In this document: positions 25,018 to 32,199 of the stretch, piece by piece | How positions within the stretch are numbered: position 1 is the first letter of the stretch | Layout: every line of letters begins with the position of its first letter | Assembly: GCF_042678405.1 (NCBI RefSeq) | Contig: NZ_JBHTLI010000001.1 | Location: forward strand, 1,798,001-1,862,000 | Source of the DNA: Salegentibacter_A chungangensis | GTDB taxonomy: Bacteria > Bacteroidota > Bacteroidia > Flavobacteriales > Flavobacteriaceae | Direction of reading: 5' to 3' | DNA: 64,000 nt | Program-made: the position numbers and the translations under genes | The notes under the pieces: generated by a model | The model's input: only the letters and a program-made list of their open reading frames with translations | Told to the model about the DNA's origin: nothing | Databases searched by the model: none

Positions 25018-26628
25018 CTATTTGGTAAGCTTTACTTCTCCCATCTTTTTTGGAAAAGGAAGCTTTTTTATGTCCCGAAGATTTTGGATTACAAACTCGG
25101 TAAGGACAATATCGGTTTTTTCAATATCCATTCCTTTACCAAATTCTTCGTAGTTATGAATGCCGTTCAGCATCCCGGAATGTGTGGCAACCTTATAATT
25201 ATGCGTCATTTCCAGTTCCCGACCGTTTATCATAATATCTGTGACCCTTTGTCCTAATGGCTTTGTAATATCTATTTTATAATTTATTCCAGACGACTGG
25301 ATAAGTCCTCCAACAATATTTGTTTTGTTTTTGGGTTTTAAGTTGGTGGCAGTCTGCTCCAGTGTTGTCTTTATTTGTTCCCCTGTCATTTTAAGGGTTA
25401 CGATTTTAGCCGGATGGGGTAATAATTTGTAGATATCTTCACTTGTGATATCTCCTTTTAGAGAAATACCATATCCAACACCTGGAAGAAATGAGGCATC
25501 CGCATTAAAGTTTTCCATCATTAGAGTTGTTACCATTTTGTCAAACGGGCTCTCAGATTTGTACTGTCTTCCGATTATGGTATCCGTTGTCGTAATTTGC
25601 TCTTCAAGTTTTGATAAATGTGGTTTACGAAGCTCCTGAACTAACTTTTCTGCTTCGGCATCTTTATCAAAGTCTTCATTCCAGAGAAAGTGGTAATTGG
25701 TGTTGATGCCGGAAAGATCCTTGTCTTTGATGATCAATTCTGTTTCTCCCAGGACAGCACCATCAGAAAGGGCTTGCACCACAAAGGTTCCATTTATTTT
25801 TACCGGGGGAGTTATCACATCGTGACTATGCGCTCCAATAATCAGGTCTATACCTTCTACTTTTTCAGCAATAGTTTTATCTACCGCCATACCTTCATGA
25901 GATAGTACAATTATCACATCAGATTTGGATTTAAGCTCCGGAAGATACTTTTGAATGATTTCAACTCCCTTTTCAAATCTTAGGCCTTCTATATTTTTAG
26001 GATTTCCCGTTAAAGGAGTGTTCCTGTACCCAACTGGCAGGATCGCGATTTTTAAACCTTTTCTTTCTAAAATGGTATAAGCTTCATTGAATATAGGTTC
26101 TCCGGTACTTTCATCTATAATGTTTGCCGCACGCATTGGGAAATTTGCCATCTCGTTAAGCTGCCGGGTTCTTTCCAGTCCATAATCGAAATCGTGATTC
26201 CCCAGTACCATCATATCATATTTCAGCTGGTTCATTAGCCTGATCACAGTTTCTCCTTTTGTTAAGTTGCTTAACTGATCATCACTGAAGGTATCGCCGC
26301 CGTCGAGTAATATAACGCTTTCTTCACCCTTTTGACTCCTGATCGATTTTACAGCCTGGGCCATTCGAGGCATTCCTCCAATTATACCCTCTCTGTCAAA
26401 TCTTACCAGAACGTCTGTTTCATCCCCGGTTTGAGCCGTGGAATTATCCAAAGTTGTGGTGAAAGGCATGTAAGATCCGTGAATGTCATTTGTATGTAGT
26501 ACAGATATAGTTACGGATTCATCCTCCGCACTTTTTTGATCCGAACTACTGTTTTTTGAGAAATTGCAACCAGATAGGCTTAATGCCAAAACTGCATAAA
26601 TTGGCAACGTAAATTTAATAAACTTCAT
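25018..26628 (-). CDS. Lipoprotein metallophosphoesterase of the 5'-nucleotidase/SoxB superfamily
   Basis: This 536-aa protein has a lipobox (LSGC, Cys21). The catalytic domain carries all expected two-metal ligands: VLHTNDIHG (Asp48, His50), DGGDTFSD (Asp112), LGNHDFDYG (Asn144, His145), LSHEG (His244) and GAHSHD (His267, His269). The C-terminal nucleotidase domain (about 345-530) has ADASFLPGVGYGISLKGDIT and GGLIQSSGINYKID, which resemble SoxB thiosulfohydrolases as well as YfkN/UshA nucleotidases. The GNHDF motif favours a general nucleotidase; SoxB proteins differ here. It diverges from a TsdA-like cytochrome gene across a shared palindrome. Substrate undecided. Confidence 0.85.
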   Translation of the reverse strand: MKFIKFTLPIYAVLALSLSGCNFSKNSSSDQKSAEDESVTISVLHTNDIHGSYMPFTTTLDNSTAQTGDETDVLVRFDREGIIGGMPRMAQAVKSIRSQKGEESVILLDGGDTFSDDQLSNLTKGETVIRLMNQLKYDMMVLGNHDFDYGLERTRQLNEMANFPMRAANIIDESTGEPIFNEAYTILERKGLKIAILPVGYRNTPLTGNPKNIEGLRFEKGVEIIQKYLPELKSKSDVIIVLSHEGMAVDKTIAEKVEGIDLIIGAHSHDVITPPVKINGTFVVQALSDGAVLGETELIIKDKDLSGINTNYHFLWNEDFDKDAEAEKLVQELRKPHLSKLEEQITTTDTIIGRQYKSESPFDKMVTTLMMENFNADASFLPGVGYGISLKGDITSEDIYKLLPHPAKIVTLKMTGEQIKTTLEQTATNLKPKNKTNIVGGLIQSSGINYKIDITKPLGQRVTDIMINGRELEMTHNYKVATHSGMLNGIHNYEEFGKGMDIEKTDIVLTEFVIQNLRDIKKLPFPKKMGEVKLTK

Positions 26629-26655
26629 TTTTATTTGTTGATTTTTTTAAAAAGC

Positions 26656-26663
26656 TAAATATA
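26656..26663 (-). promoter_or_regulatory. Candidate -7 element for the phosphoesterase gene
   Basis: On the minus strand TATATTTA matches five of the six fixed positions of TAnnTTTG. It lies 21 bp from the edge of the palindrome at 26685, the same distance as the element of the divergent gene. No -33 match is present. Confidence 0.45.
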
Positions 26664-26684
26664 TGTGATGCGCATCCTCTGGTA

Positions 26685-26700
26685 TGTAACTTAAGTTACA
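26685..26700. promoter_or_regulatory. Perfect 16-bp palindrome, likely operator for both divergent genes
   Basis: TGTAACTTAAGTTACA is identical to its reverse complement. The half-site spacing (GTAAC-4-GTTAC) is of the kind bound by Crp/Fnr-family dimers. It sits exactly 21 bp from each predicted -7 element, so its centre would be near -43 for both promoters, the place of a class II activator that replaces -33 contacts. The bound regulator is not in the window. Confidence 0.6.
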
Positions 26701-26721
26701 ATGAAAGACCACCAATTCTTT

Positions 26722-26729
26722 TAGGTTTG
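26722..26729 (+). promoter_or_regulatory. Candidate -7 element for the cytochrome-porin operon
   Basis: TAGGTTTG is a full match to TAnnTTTG, 57 bp before the cytochrome ATG, and 21 bp from the palindrome edge at 26700. There is no TTG at the -33 position, consistent with activator dependence. Confidence 0.5.
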
Positions 26730-26786
26730 TTTTTTTTCAAATTTAATCTTCATCTTTTCGCTAAGACACTATAATTTTTTCTTCTG

Positions 26787-27818
26787 ATGAATAATTTTAG
26801 AGCTTTTGTTAGGGCTATTTATTATTTCTTTTCGGCATTCGCCGCCCTTTTAATTTTCCTCTTTGCAGGCTTGTTTTTATATAACTCCAATCCTGACTTT
26901 TTCCAAAGCGATAAAATTTCAGCTGAGAACTGGAAACCGAAAGATGTCGAGGCCGAGCTGAATTCCGGTTTTATGCCGCGTGATGTAAAATACGGGTACC
27001 AGTTAATTGCAGAGACTTCTAAGCATATAGGTCCTTTGGCTGAAAATCCGGGTATGCGTTATGCCGGGAACAATCTGGCCTGCGCGAACTGCCATTTAAA
27101 TGCCGGTACTCAGGCGGGTTCAGCTTCCTGGATAGGAGTGGTGCAACGCTTCCCTCAATTTCGGGGAAGGTCCAATAGCGAAGGGACCATAGAAGACAGA
27201 GTGAATGGTTGTATGCAAAGAAGTATGAATGGTGAAAAGCTTCCGGTAGAATCTAAAGAAATGAGATCTATTGTGTCTTATATGGAATGGCTGGGAGAAG
27301 GAATGCCAGAAGAACGTGAAAAAGAATTTAAAGGATTTCCAAAAATTGAGATCCCTGAAGTTGCAGTAATCCTTGAAAAAGGTAAGGCCTTGTTTGCTAA
27401 GGAATGTGCGGTATGTCATGGTGAAAATGGACAGGGACAAAAGCTTGCAGACAGCACTAAAGCTTATCAATATCCGCCACTTTGGGGAGAAGATAGTTAT
27501 AATAATGGAGCAGGGATGCACCGCGTTATTACTGCCGCTCAATTCATTAAAGGGAATATGCCCTTTGGTCAGGCGACCTGGGATAATCCCAAACTAACTG
27601 ACGAAGAGGCCTACCATTTAGCGGGCTATATCAATAGCTTCTCCAGGCCACAAAAGAGAAATTTAGAAAAAGATTATCCAGATTTAAAATTAAAACCAGT
27701 TTCAACTCCGTATGGACCCTGGGCAGATAAGTTTTCCCCTGAACAACATAAATATGGGCCATTTCAACCTATTATGAAATTTTACAAACAAGAATACGGA
27801 ATAACTAAAAGTAAATGA
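26787..27818 (+). CDS. Diheme cytochrome c, thiosulfate dehydrogenase (TsdA)-like
   Basis: This 343-aa protein has an uncleaved N-terminal membrane anchor (about 8-32). Two heme c sites are visible: CANCH at 99-103 and CAVCH at 207-211. Between them GCMQRSMNG (Cys142) corresponds to the SoxA/TsdA cysteine that ligates heme 1 in thiosulfate dehydrogenases. FIKGNMPFG (Lys255, Met258) resembles the switching ligands of heme 2. TsdA oxidises two thiosulfate to tetrathionate, or reduces it in some bacteria. It overlaps the porin gene by 4 bp (ATGA) and diverges from the phosphoesterase gene. Family assignment is good; direction and electron partner are unknown. Confidence 0.85.
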   Translation: MNNFRAFVRAIYYFFSAFAALLIFLFAGLFLYNSNPDFFQSDKISAENWKPKDVEAELNSGFMPRDVKYGYQLIAETSKHIGPLAENPGMRYAGNNLACANCHLNAGTQAGSASWIGVVQRFPQFRGRSNSEGTIEDRVNGCMQRSMNGEKLPVESKEMRSIVSYMEWLGEGMPEEREKEFKGFPKIEIPEVAVILEKGKALFAKECAVCHGENGQGQKLADSTKAYQYPPLWGEDSYNNGAGMHRVITAAQFIKGNMPFGQATWDNPKLTDEEAYHLAGYINSFSRPQKRNLEKDYPDLKLKPVSTPYGPWADKFSPEQHKYGPFQPIMKFYKQEYGITKSK

Positions 27819-29173
27819 TCAGATCCTTTATACCTACAGTCCTCTTTATATTGTTAGCTCCTTTTGCTTCGCTTGCTCAGGAAACTACCGAAAAGAGTAA
27901 GCGCGGTAAGCTATCCGGCCAGCTGCGCACTTATTATATGAATACCTTTAATAAAGGTTCCCTGAAAGACTTTAGGGCGTTGGCCGTAGGTGGTAAAATA
28001 AAATATCAGTACAGGTTCAATGATAACCTGGAATTCGGGCTTGCAGGTTATAACTCCACCAATACCTGGATTCAGGATTTGACAATACCAGATACCGAGA
28101 CGGGAAAACTGAGCAGGTATGAGGAAGGGCTTTTTGACCGGTTGAACCTTGATAATAAGTTTGTGTTCTTGCTTGGAGAACTCTATATGAATTACGGGCT
28201 CGAGAAACACGAATTTCGCCTGGGGAGAATGAAGATCAAATCTCCCTTGGTGAATCCTGAAGACGGAAGAATGATACCAAGTCTATTCCAGGGATTCTTA
28301 TATCAGTACAAGCCCTCTAACAGGAATAATTTTCAATTCGGGATTTTTAATGAGGTAGCTCCCAGGTCTACCGGAGAATTTTATCCTATTGGGGAAAGTA
28401 TAGGTACTTATGGTGTTGGCCGGGATTGGTCCGGTAGTCAGTCTCAATATAAGGGTAATACGGAATCAGATTTTCTAGTGGTCTCTAATGTAAAGTTAGA
28501 AGTGACAGATCGGCTTAATTTTGAGATCTGGGACTATTATATAGATAATGTTTCAAACTCTGTTTACTTCAACCCAAAATTTGATGTTTCCTCCAGGCTT
28601 GAACTGCAAATGGAATGGCTGCACCAAAATAAAATAGGTGAGGGGGGGAATGAAATAGATTCTTTAAGTTATTTCAGGGCAAATTCTTCAGATGTATTGG
28701 GGATGAAACTAAAATATAAATGGCCGGAAGATCAGGCTTCTGTTTCCCTGGCTTATGACAGGATCCTTCCTCACGGCCAGTTCATTTTTCCCAGGGAATG
28801 GGGAAGGGAGTTTCTATTCAGTTTTCAAAAGCGGGAAAGAAGTGAGGGGACTGCAGATAATCACGCTTTGGTAATGTATTACGAGGATGTGTTTCAGTTA
28901 AATAACCCCGCTTCAAAAATTCAAACTATTCTTAGTGTAGGACATCAATGGAAGCCTTCTGTTGCAAATGCGAAACTGAATAAATATGCGGTGCCTGATT
29001 ACACGCATATTAACCTTGATCTGTTTTTTCATTTTGAAAAACTTAAAAACTTAAAACCGGAACTACTGTTTGTGACCAAATTCTCAAATGGCGATGTTCC
29101 TGATAACCCGAATCTCTTCCTGAATAAGACAGATTTGTTCCACGTTGATGTGATCCTGAACTATACCTTTTAA
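27815..29173 (+). CDS. Outer-membrane porin, OprD/beta-barrel type
   Basis: This 452-aa protein has a signal peptide (about 1-21, ending LAQE) followed by alternating amphipathic beta-strands to the last residue, ending HVDVILNYTF, a typical outer-membrane barrel C-terminus with terminal Phe. GQLRTYYMNTFNKG at the beginning and RLGRMKIKSPLVNPEDGRMIP (about 135-155) resemble OprD-family channels. It has no TonB box or plug. Translational coupling to the TsdA-like gene suggests that it passes that enzyme's substrate or product across the outer membrane, which is inference. Confidence 0.8.
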   Translation: MIRSFIPTVLFILLAPFASLAQETTEKSKRGKLSGQLRTYYMNTFNKGSLKDFRALAVGGKIKYQYRFNDNLEFGLAGYNSTNTWIQDLTIPDTETGKLSRYEEGLFDRLNLDNKFVFLLGELYMNYGLEKHEFRLGRMKIKSPLVNPEDGRMIPSLFQGFLYQYKPSNRNNFQFGIFNEVAPRSTGEFYPIGESIGTYGVGRDWSGSQSQYKGNTESDFLVVSNVKLEVTDRLNFEIWDYYIDNVSNSVYFNPKFDVSSRLELQMEWLHQNKIGEGGNEIDSLSYFRANSSDVLGMKLKYKWPEDQASVSLAYDRILPHGQFIFPREWGREFLFSFQKRERSEGTADNHALVMYYEDVFQLNNPASKIQTILSVGHQWKPSVANAKLNKYAVPDYTHINLDLFFHFEKLKNLKPELLFVTKFSNGDVPDNPNLFLNKTDLFHVDVILNYTF

Positions 29174-29465
29174 ACCCGGGTAAGTTGTAAGTCTGGTCTT
29201 CATTATCCCTTTCTCAATATTCTGTCTCTTTGATATCAGGCCGGGTGTTTTAACCATCTTTAATGCAGCTTTCTGCTGTTGTATCCAGAATATCTTGAGT
29301 GGGCGATGATAACTTCTTCAGGATTACCTTAATTTTCTTATTTATATCGTAAGAGCGTTCAGATATATTGCTGTTGACGAAGTGCGGCAGGAAATTTCAA
29401 GTTGCAGAAAATATCTCCAGGACCAGTTGCGGGTTCGAGGGAAGCTAAGCTTCAATTTTTGTAGT
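29174..29465. other. Non-coding stretch between the porin gene and tRNA-Met
   Basis: About 290 bases without a credible reading frame. A weak inverted repeat GAAGCT-A-AGCTTC occurs near 29441-29455, but it has no usable loop. No tRNA-like fold, recombination gene remnant or promoter was convincing. It ends in the right-hand terminator repeat. Confidence 0.6.
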
Positions 29466-29504
29466 AAATTAAAAAATCCCTTCAATTTTTGAAGGGATTT
29501 TTTC
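29466..29504. terminator. Bidirectional terminator, right copy of the 39-bp repeat
   Basis: A perfect 15-bp stem (AAAAAATCCCTTCAA / TTGAAGGGATTTTTT) with loop TTTT lies 4-5 bases past the 3' end of tRNA-Met on the minus strand and also faces the porin gene. It is the partner of the repeat at 24961. Confidence 0.9.
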
Positions 29505-29507
29505 TTG

Positions 29508-29581
29508 TAGCGAGACCGAGATTTGAACTCGGGACCTCCGGGTTATGAATCCGACGCTCTAACCAACTGAGCTACCTCGCC
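29508..29581 (-). tRNA. tRNA-Met (anticodon CAT)
   Basis: A 74-nt cloverleaf on the minus strand: acceptor GGCGAGG / TCTCGCT, D-arm GCTC...GAGC, anticodon loop TTCATAA, T-arm CCGAG-TTCAAAT-CTCGG. Elongator type is favoured over initiator, which would have a C-A start mismatch and three G-C pairs in the anticodon stem. Position 1-72 is G-U, position 31-39 is A-C, and CCA is not encoded. A tRNA-Ile with modified CAT cannot be fully excluded. Confidence 0.92.
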
Positions 29582-29658
29582 TTATCATTCTAAAATGGCT
29601 CAAAACTTGCGTTTGGCCTGCCTTTGCGCGCTATTGACGGTGCTTGCAAATGCGGGTG

Positions 29659-29689
29659 CAAATATAAAAACAATTTGATTTGACGCAAA
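29659..29689 (-). promoter_or_regulatory. Promoter of tRNA-Met
   Basis: On the minus strand TTTG (29689 to 29686), 19 bp, then TATATTTG (29666 to 29659) is a full consensus match. The predicted start is about 70 nt before the mature tRNA 5' end. Confidence 0.75.
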
Positions 29690-29772
29690 CAATATTTTCT
29701 AAAATATTTATTTTGTTTTCTTTTTATCTTTCCAATTAATATCTATATTGCCCGAAACTAATAAATCTACAA

Positions 29773-30162
29773 ATGGAAGAAAAGATCAAGTACGAAATGG
29801 AGTTTCCCATTCATGCTTCTCCTTCATTATTATATCAATATATTTCAACACCCTCAGGTTTAAGCGAATGGTATGCTGATAACGTGAATTCCCGTGGTGA
29901 ACTTTTCACCTTTATCTGGGAAGGAAGTGAGGAGCAGGCCAAGCTTGTTAGCAAGAAAAGCGATGAGCGTGTAAAATTTAAATGGCTTTCAGAAGAAGAC
30001 ACCCCTTACTTTTTTGAAATCAGGATTCAGGTAGATGATATTACCAAAGACGTGTCTATTATGATCACAGATTTCGCGGAAGATGAAGATGAAGTGGAAG
30101 AAGGGAAAATGCTTTGGGAAAATATGATATCAGACCTAAAACAGGTGCTTGGTTCAGTTTAA
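29773..30162 (+). CDS. START-like (AHSA1/SRPBCC) domain protein
   Basis: This 129-aa protein is a single SRPBCC-fold domain. IKYEMEFPIHASPSLLYQYIS and GLSEWYADNV are the first strand, helix and typical SEWYAD turn; ERVKFKWLSEEDTPYFFEIRI is central and the C-terminal helix is near 110-127. Similar small START-like proteins occur throughout flavobacteria beside the class IV aminotransferase gene. Ligand unknown. It ends 27 bp before a terminator. Confidence 0.85.
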   Translation: MEEKIKYEMEFPIHASPSLLYQYISTPSGLSEWYADNVNSRGELFTFIWEGSEEQAKLVSKKSDERVKFKWLSEEDTPYFFEIRIQVDDITKDVSIMITDFAEDEDEVEEGKMLWENMISDLKQVLGSV

Positions 30163-30180
30163 TATTCTATAGAGAAACAT

Positions 30181-30188
30181 TACCTTTG
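30181..30188 (+). promoter_or_regulatory. Candidate -7 element upstream of the aminotransferase gene
   Basis: TACCTTTG fits TAnnTTTG and sits directly before a terminator hairpin. A transcript would start inside the hairpin and so escape it, with a leader of about 20 nt. No good -33 element. Confidence 0.35.
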
Positions 30189-30189
30189 A

Positions 30190-30214
30190 CCCCGTTAATA
30201 AACGGGGTTTTTTT
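30190..30214 (+). terminator. Terminator abutting the aminotransferase start codon
   Basis: The stem CCCCGTT / AACGGGG with loop AATA is followed by seven T, and the very next base is the A of the ATG at 30215. Confidence 0.88.
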
Positions 30215-31063
30215 ATGATCAATTTAAACGGAAACTTATTAGAAGACAGTCAGGCCAGCCTTTCGGTTTCGAACAGGGGATTTGCCTACGGCGATTCGGT
30301 TTTTGAAACTATACGGGTGATAAACGGAAAGATAATGTTCTGGGAAGACCATTATTTCAGGCTAATGGCCTCTATGCGTATTATGCGGATGGAGATTCCG
30401 GCTAATTTCTCTCCTGAGTTTCTTGAAGAAGAGATCATAACCCTGGTAAAGGCCAATGAGCTGGAAACCTCTCCTGCCAGAGTCAAATTTTCCGTATTCC
30501 GTAAAGAAGGTGGGTATTACACTCCGGAAACCCGGGATATTGGTTACGTGGCGAGTGTAAAGGAGCTGGATGATGCTTTTTATACTTTAAGCGACGATTT
30601 CTATGAAATTGAACTTTTTAAAGATCATTATATAAACAGCGGGCTTTTGTCCAGTATTAAGTCCAACAATCGTGCAGTGAATGTTCTTGGAAGTATTTTC
30701 GCTTCTGAAAACGGATACAATAACTGCCTTATTCTAAACGAAAAGAAAAGCGTGGTAGAGGCCCTTAACGGAAATATATTCCTGGTAAAAGGCAGTGTGA
30801 TCAAAACTCCGCCGGTAAGTGACGGTGCTTTGAACGGTATCACCAGGAAGCAGCTTTTAGGGATCGTTGAGAAAATTGATGATTATAGTCTTGAAGAAGC
30901 TTCTATTTCTCCTTTCGAGCTGCAAAAAGCTGACGAGCTTTTTATTACGAATGTAATTACCGGTATTCAGCCGGTAAGCAAATACCGTAAAAAGGAATTC
31001 GCCTCCAAAGTGGCGAAAGATCTTCTGTCTAAATTGAATGTGAAAGCCCGTTTGGGTGGCTAG
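30215..31063 (+). CDS. Class IV PLP aminotransferase (branched-chain aminotransferase / aminodeoxychorismate lyase-like)
   Basis: This 282-aa protein has fold-type IV features: VSNRGFAYGDSVFETIRVINGKI (about 18-40), the PLP lysine in SSIKSNNRAVN (Lys149), and the phosphate-binding end near ELFITNVITGIQPV (about 240-253). NGITRKQLL is also typical. Sequence alone does not decide between IlvE-type transamination and PabC-type lyase; the short length favours PabC or D-amino-acid types. The start codon directly follows a terminator T-run. Its stop overlaps the convergent yqgE-like gene by 4 bp. Confidence 0.85.
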   Translation: MINLNGNLLEDSQASLSVSNRGFAYGDSVFETIRVINGKIMFWEDHYFRLMASMRIMRMEIPANFSPEFLEEEIITLVKANELETSPARVKFSVFRKEGGYYTPETRDIGYVASVKELDDAFYTLSDDFYEIELFKDHYINSGLLSSIKSNNRAVNVLGSIFASENGYNNCLILNEKKSVVEALNGNIFLVKGSVIKTPPVSDGALNGITRKQLLGIVEKIDDYSLEEASISPFELQKADELFITNVITGIQPVSKYRKKEFASKVAKDLLSKLNVKARLGG

Positions 31064-31617
31064 TTGTAGGCAGGATTTTCCGGAGCATTTGACCATAAAA
31101 CATACTCTCCGCCCAGTTGCATCATTTTATCCTTCCAGAAAGAACTGTAAGGTCTTTCAATAATGTCATTATCCTCATTTGTGGTGACGATCCAGGAATG
31201 GGAGTTTAACTCCTCATTCAGCTGGTCTGCATCCCAGCCCGAATAGCCAAGGAAGAACCTTATCTGTTTTTCGTCTATAAGATTTTTGGTAATCAGTTCC
31301 TGTACGGCTTCAAAATTTCCGCCCCAGTAGATGCCGTTGGCGATCTCTATACTATCGGGAATAAGCTCAGGCACCTTGTGGATAAAGTAAAGATTATCCT
31401 GTTCTACGGGACCGCCATTATAAATTCTGAAATCGGCCTCAAGATCAGGGATAAGGTCGGTAAGGGTGAAGTCCAGTACTTTGTTCAGGATAAAGCCAAC
31501 CGATCCTTTTTCTGAATGATCTGCCAGAAGCACCACAGAGCGATTAAAAGCCACATCTCCGATAATGGAGGGCTCTGCTACCAAGAGATGACCTTTGGTT
31601 GGTTTTAAAGCGATCAT
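31060..31617 (-). CDS. YqgE/AlgH family protein
   Basis: This 185-aa protein has the family hallmarks: KGHLLVAEPSIIGDVAFNRSVVLL, GSVGFILNK, YNGGPVEQDNLYFIH, GIYWGGNFEAV and FFLGYSGWDADQLNEEL. Despite the AlgH name (alginate regulation in Pseudomonas) the biochemical role is unknown. Length is normal. It is downstream of HU, separated by a terminator, and overlaps the aminotransferase end by 4 bp. Confidence 0.93.
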   Translation of the reverse strand: MIALKPTKGHLLVAEPSIIGDVAFNRSVVLLADHSEKGSVGFILNKVLDFTLTDLIPDLEADFRIYNGGPVEQDNLYFIHKVPELIPDSIEIANGIYWGGNFEAVQELITKNLIDEKQIRFFLGYSGWDADQLNEELNSHSWIVTTNEDNDIIERPYSSFWKDKMMQLGGEYVLWSNAPENPAYN

Positions 31618-31692
31618 ATCAGCAATGTTTTTAACTAAGCTAAATAATTATTTATTTAAATTCAAAAAATTATGCCAATTTTATGAATAAAA

Positions 31693-31716
31693 GAAGCCTT
31701 CCCGGGGGAAGGCTTC
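31693..31716 (-). terminator. Terminator after the HU gene
   Basis: A perfect 11-bp stem (GAAGCCTTCCC / GGGAAGGCTTC) with a 2-nt centre, so the actual loop is larger, followed on the minus strand by a T-rich stretch. It lies 24 bp after the HU stop. Confidence 0.8.
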
Positions 31717-31740
31717 ATAATCTTTTACTAATACAAATTA

Positions 31741-32013
31741 TTAGTTCACAGCTTTTTGTAAATCTGCTCCGGCTTTAAATTTCACTACATTTTTAGCAGC
31801 AATTTTTATGGTTTTTCCGGTTTGTGGGTTTCTTCCTTCACGAGCAGCTCTTTTAGATACTGACCAAGAACCAAATCCTACAAGAGAAACTCGGTCTCCC
31901 TTTTTAAGAGATTTTTCAACGTTTCCTAAGAAAGACTCTAGAGCTTTTTTAGCAGCTGCTTTTGAAATCCCGGCGTTTTCAGCCATTGCATCGATTAAAT
32001 CTGTTTTGTTCAT
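31741..32013 (-). CDS. HU-family DNA-binding protein
   Basis: This 90-aa nucleoid protein bends and compacts DNA as a dimer. It starts MNKTDLIDAMAENAGISKAAAKKALE, has GDRVSLVGFGSWSVSKRAAREGRNPQTGK with the beta-arm and its Pro near residue 63, and ends VKFKAGADLQKAVN. Length equals that of E. coli HU. It has its own full-consensus promoter at 32066 and a terminator downstream, so it is monocistronic. Confidence 0.97.
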   Translation of the reverse strand: MNKTDLIDAMAENAGISKAAAKKALESFLGNVEKSLKKGDRVSLVGFGSWSVSKRAAREGRNPQTGKTIKIAAKNVVKFKAGADLQKAVN

Positions 32014-32065
32014 AATTTGAATTTTAAAATAAATTGTTGGTTAAACATTCTGTTAAATTGCTCTA

Positions 32066-32095
32066 CAAATTTATATGGATTTCTCGCCCGTGCAA
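32066..32095 (-). promoter_or_regulatory. Promoter of the HU gene
   Basis: On the minus strand TTG (32095 to 32093), 19 bp, then TAAATTTG (32073 to 32066). Predicted start near 32059, leaving a leader of about 45 nt. Confidence 0.7.
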
Positions 32096-32199
32096 GTAAT
32101 ACCAAGGGAAATGCCGATTATTGTTAATAACTTAGGGTTTTTGTTAATAAGTATGGCTTTAAATTATTGATTTTTTCTCGTTTCAGTGTCTATAAGGGT

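Noticed and set aside
25018..26628. Naming the phosphoesterase soxB
   Set aside because: The C-terminal domain resembles SoxB, but the GNHDF motif is that of ordinary 5'-nucleotidases and there is no soxXYZA gene in the window.
29380..29460. Possible tRNA remnant (GGTTCGAG-like T-arm sequence) beside tRNA-Met
   Set aside because: No D-arm, anticodon arm or acceptor partner can be drawn; a single short match is expected by chance.
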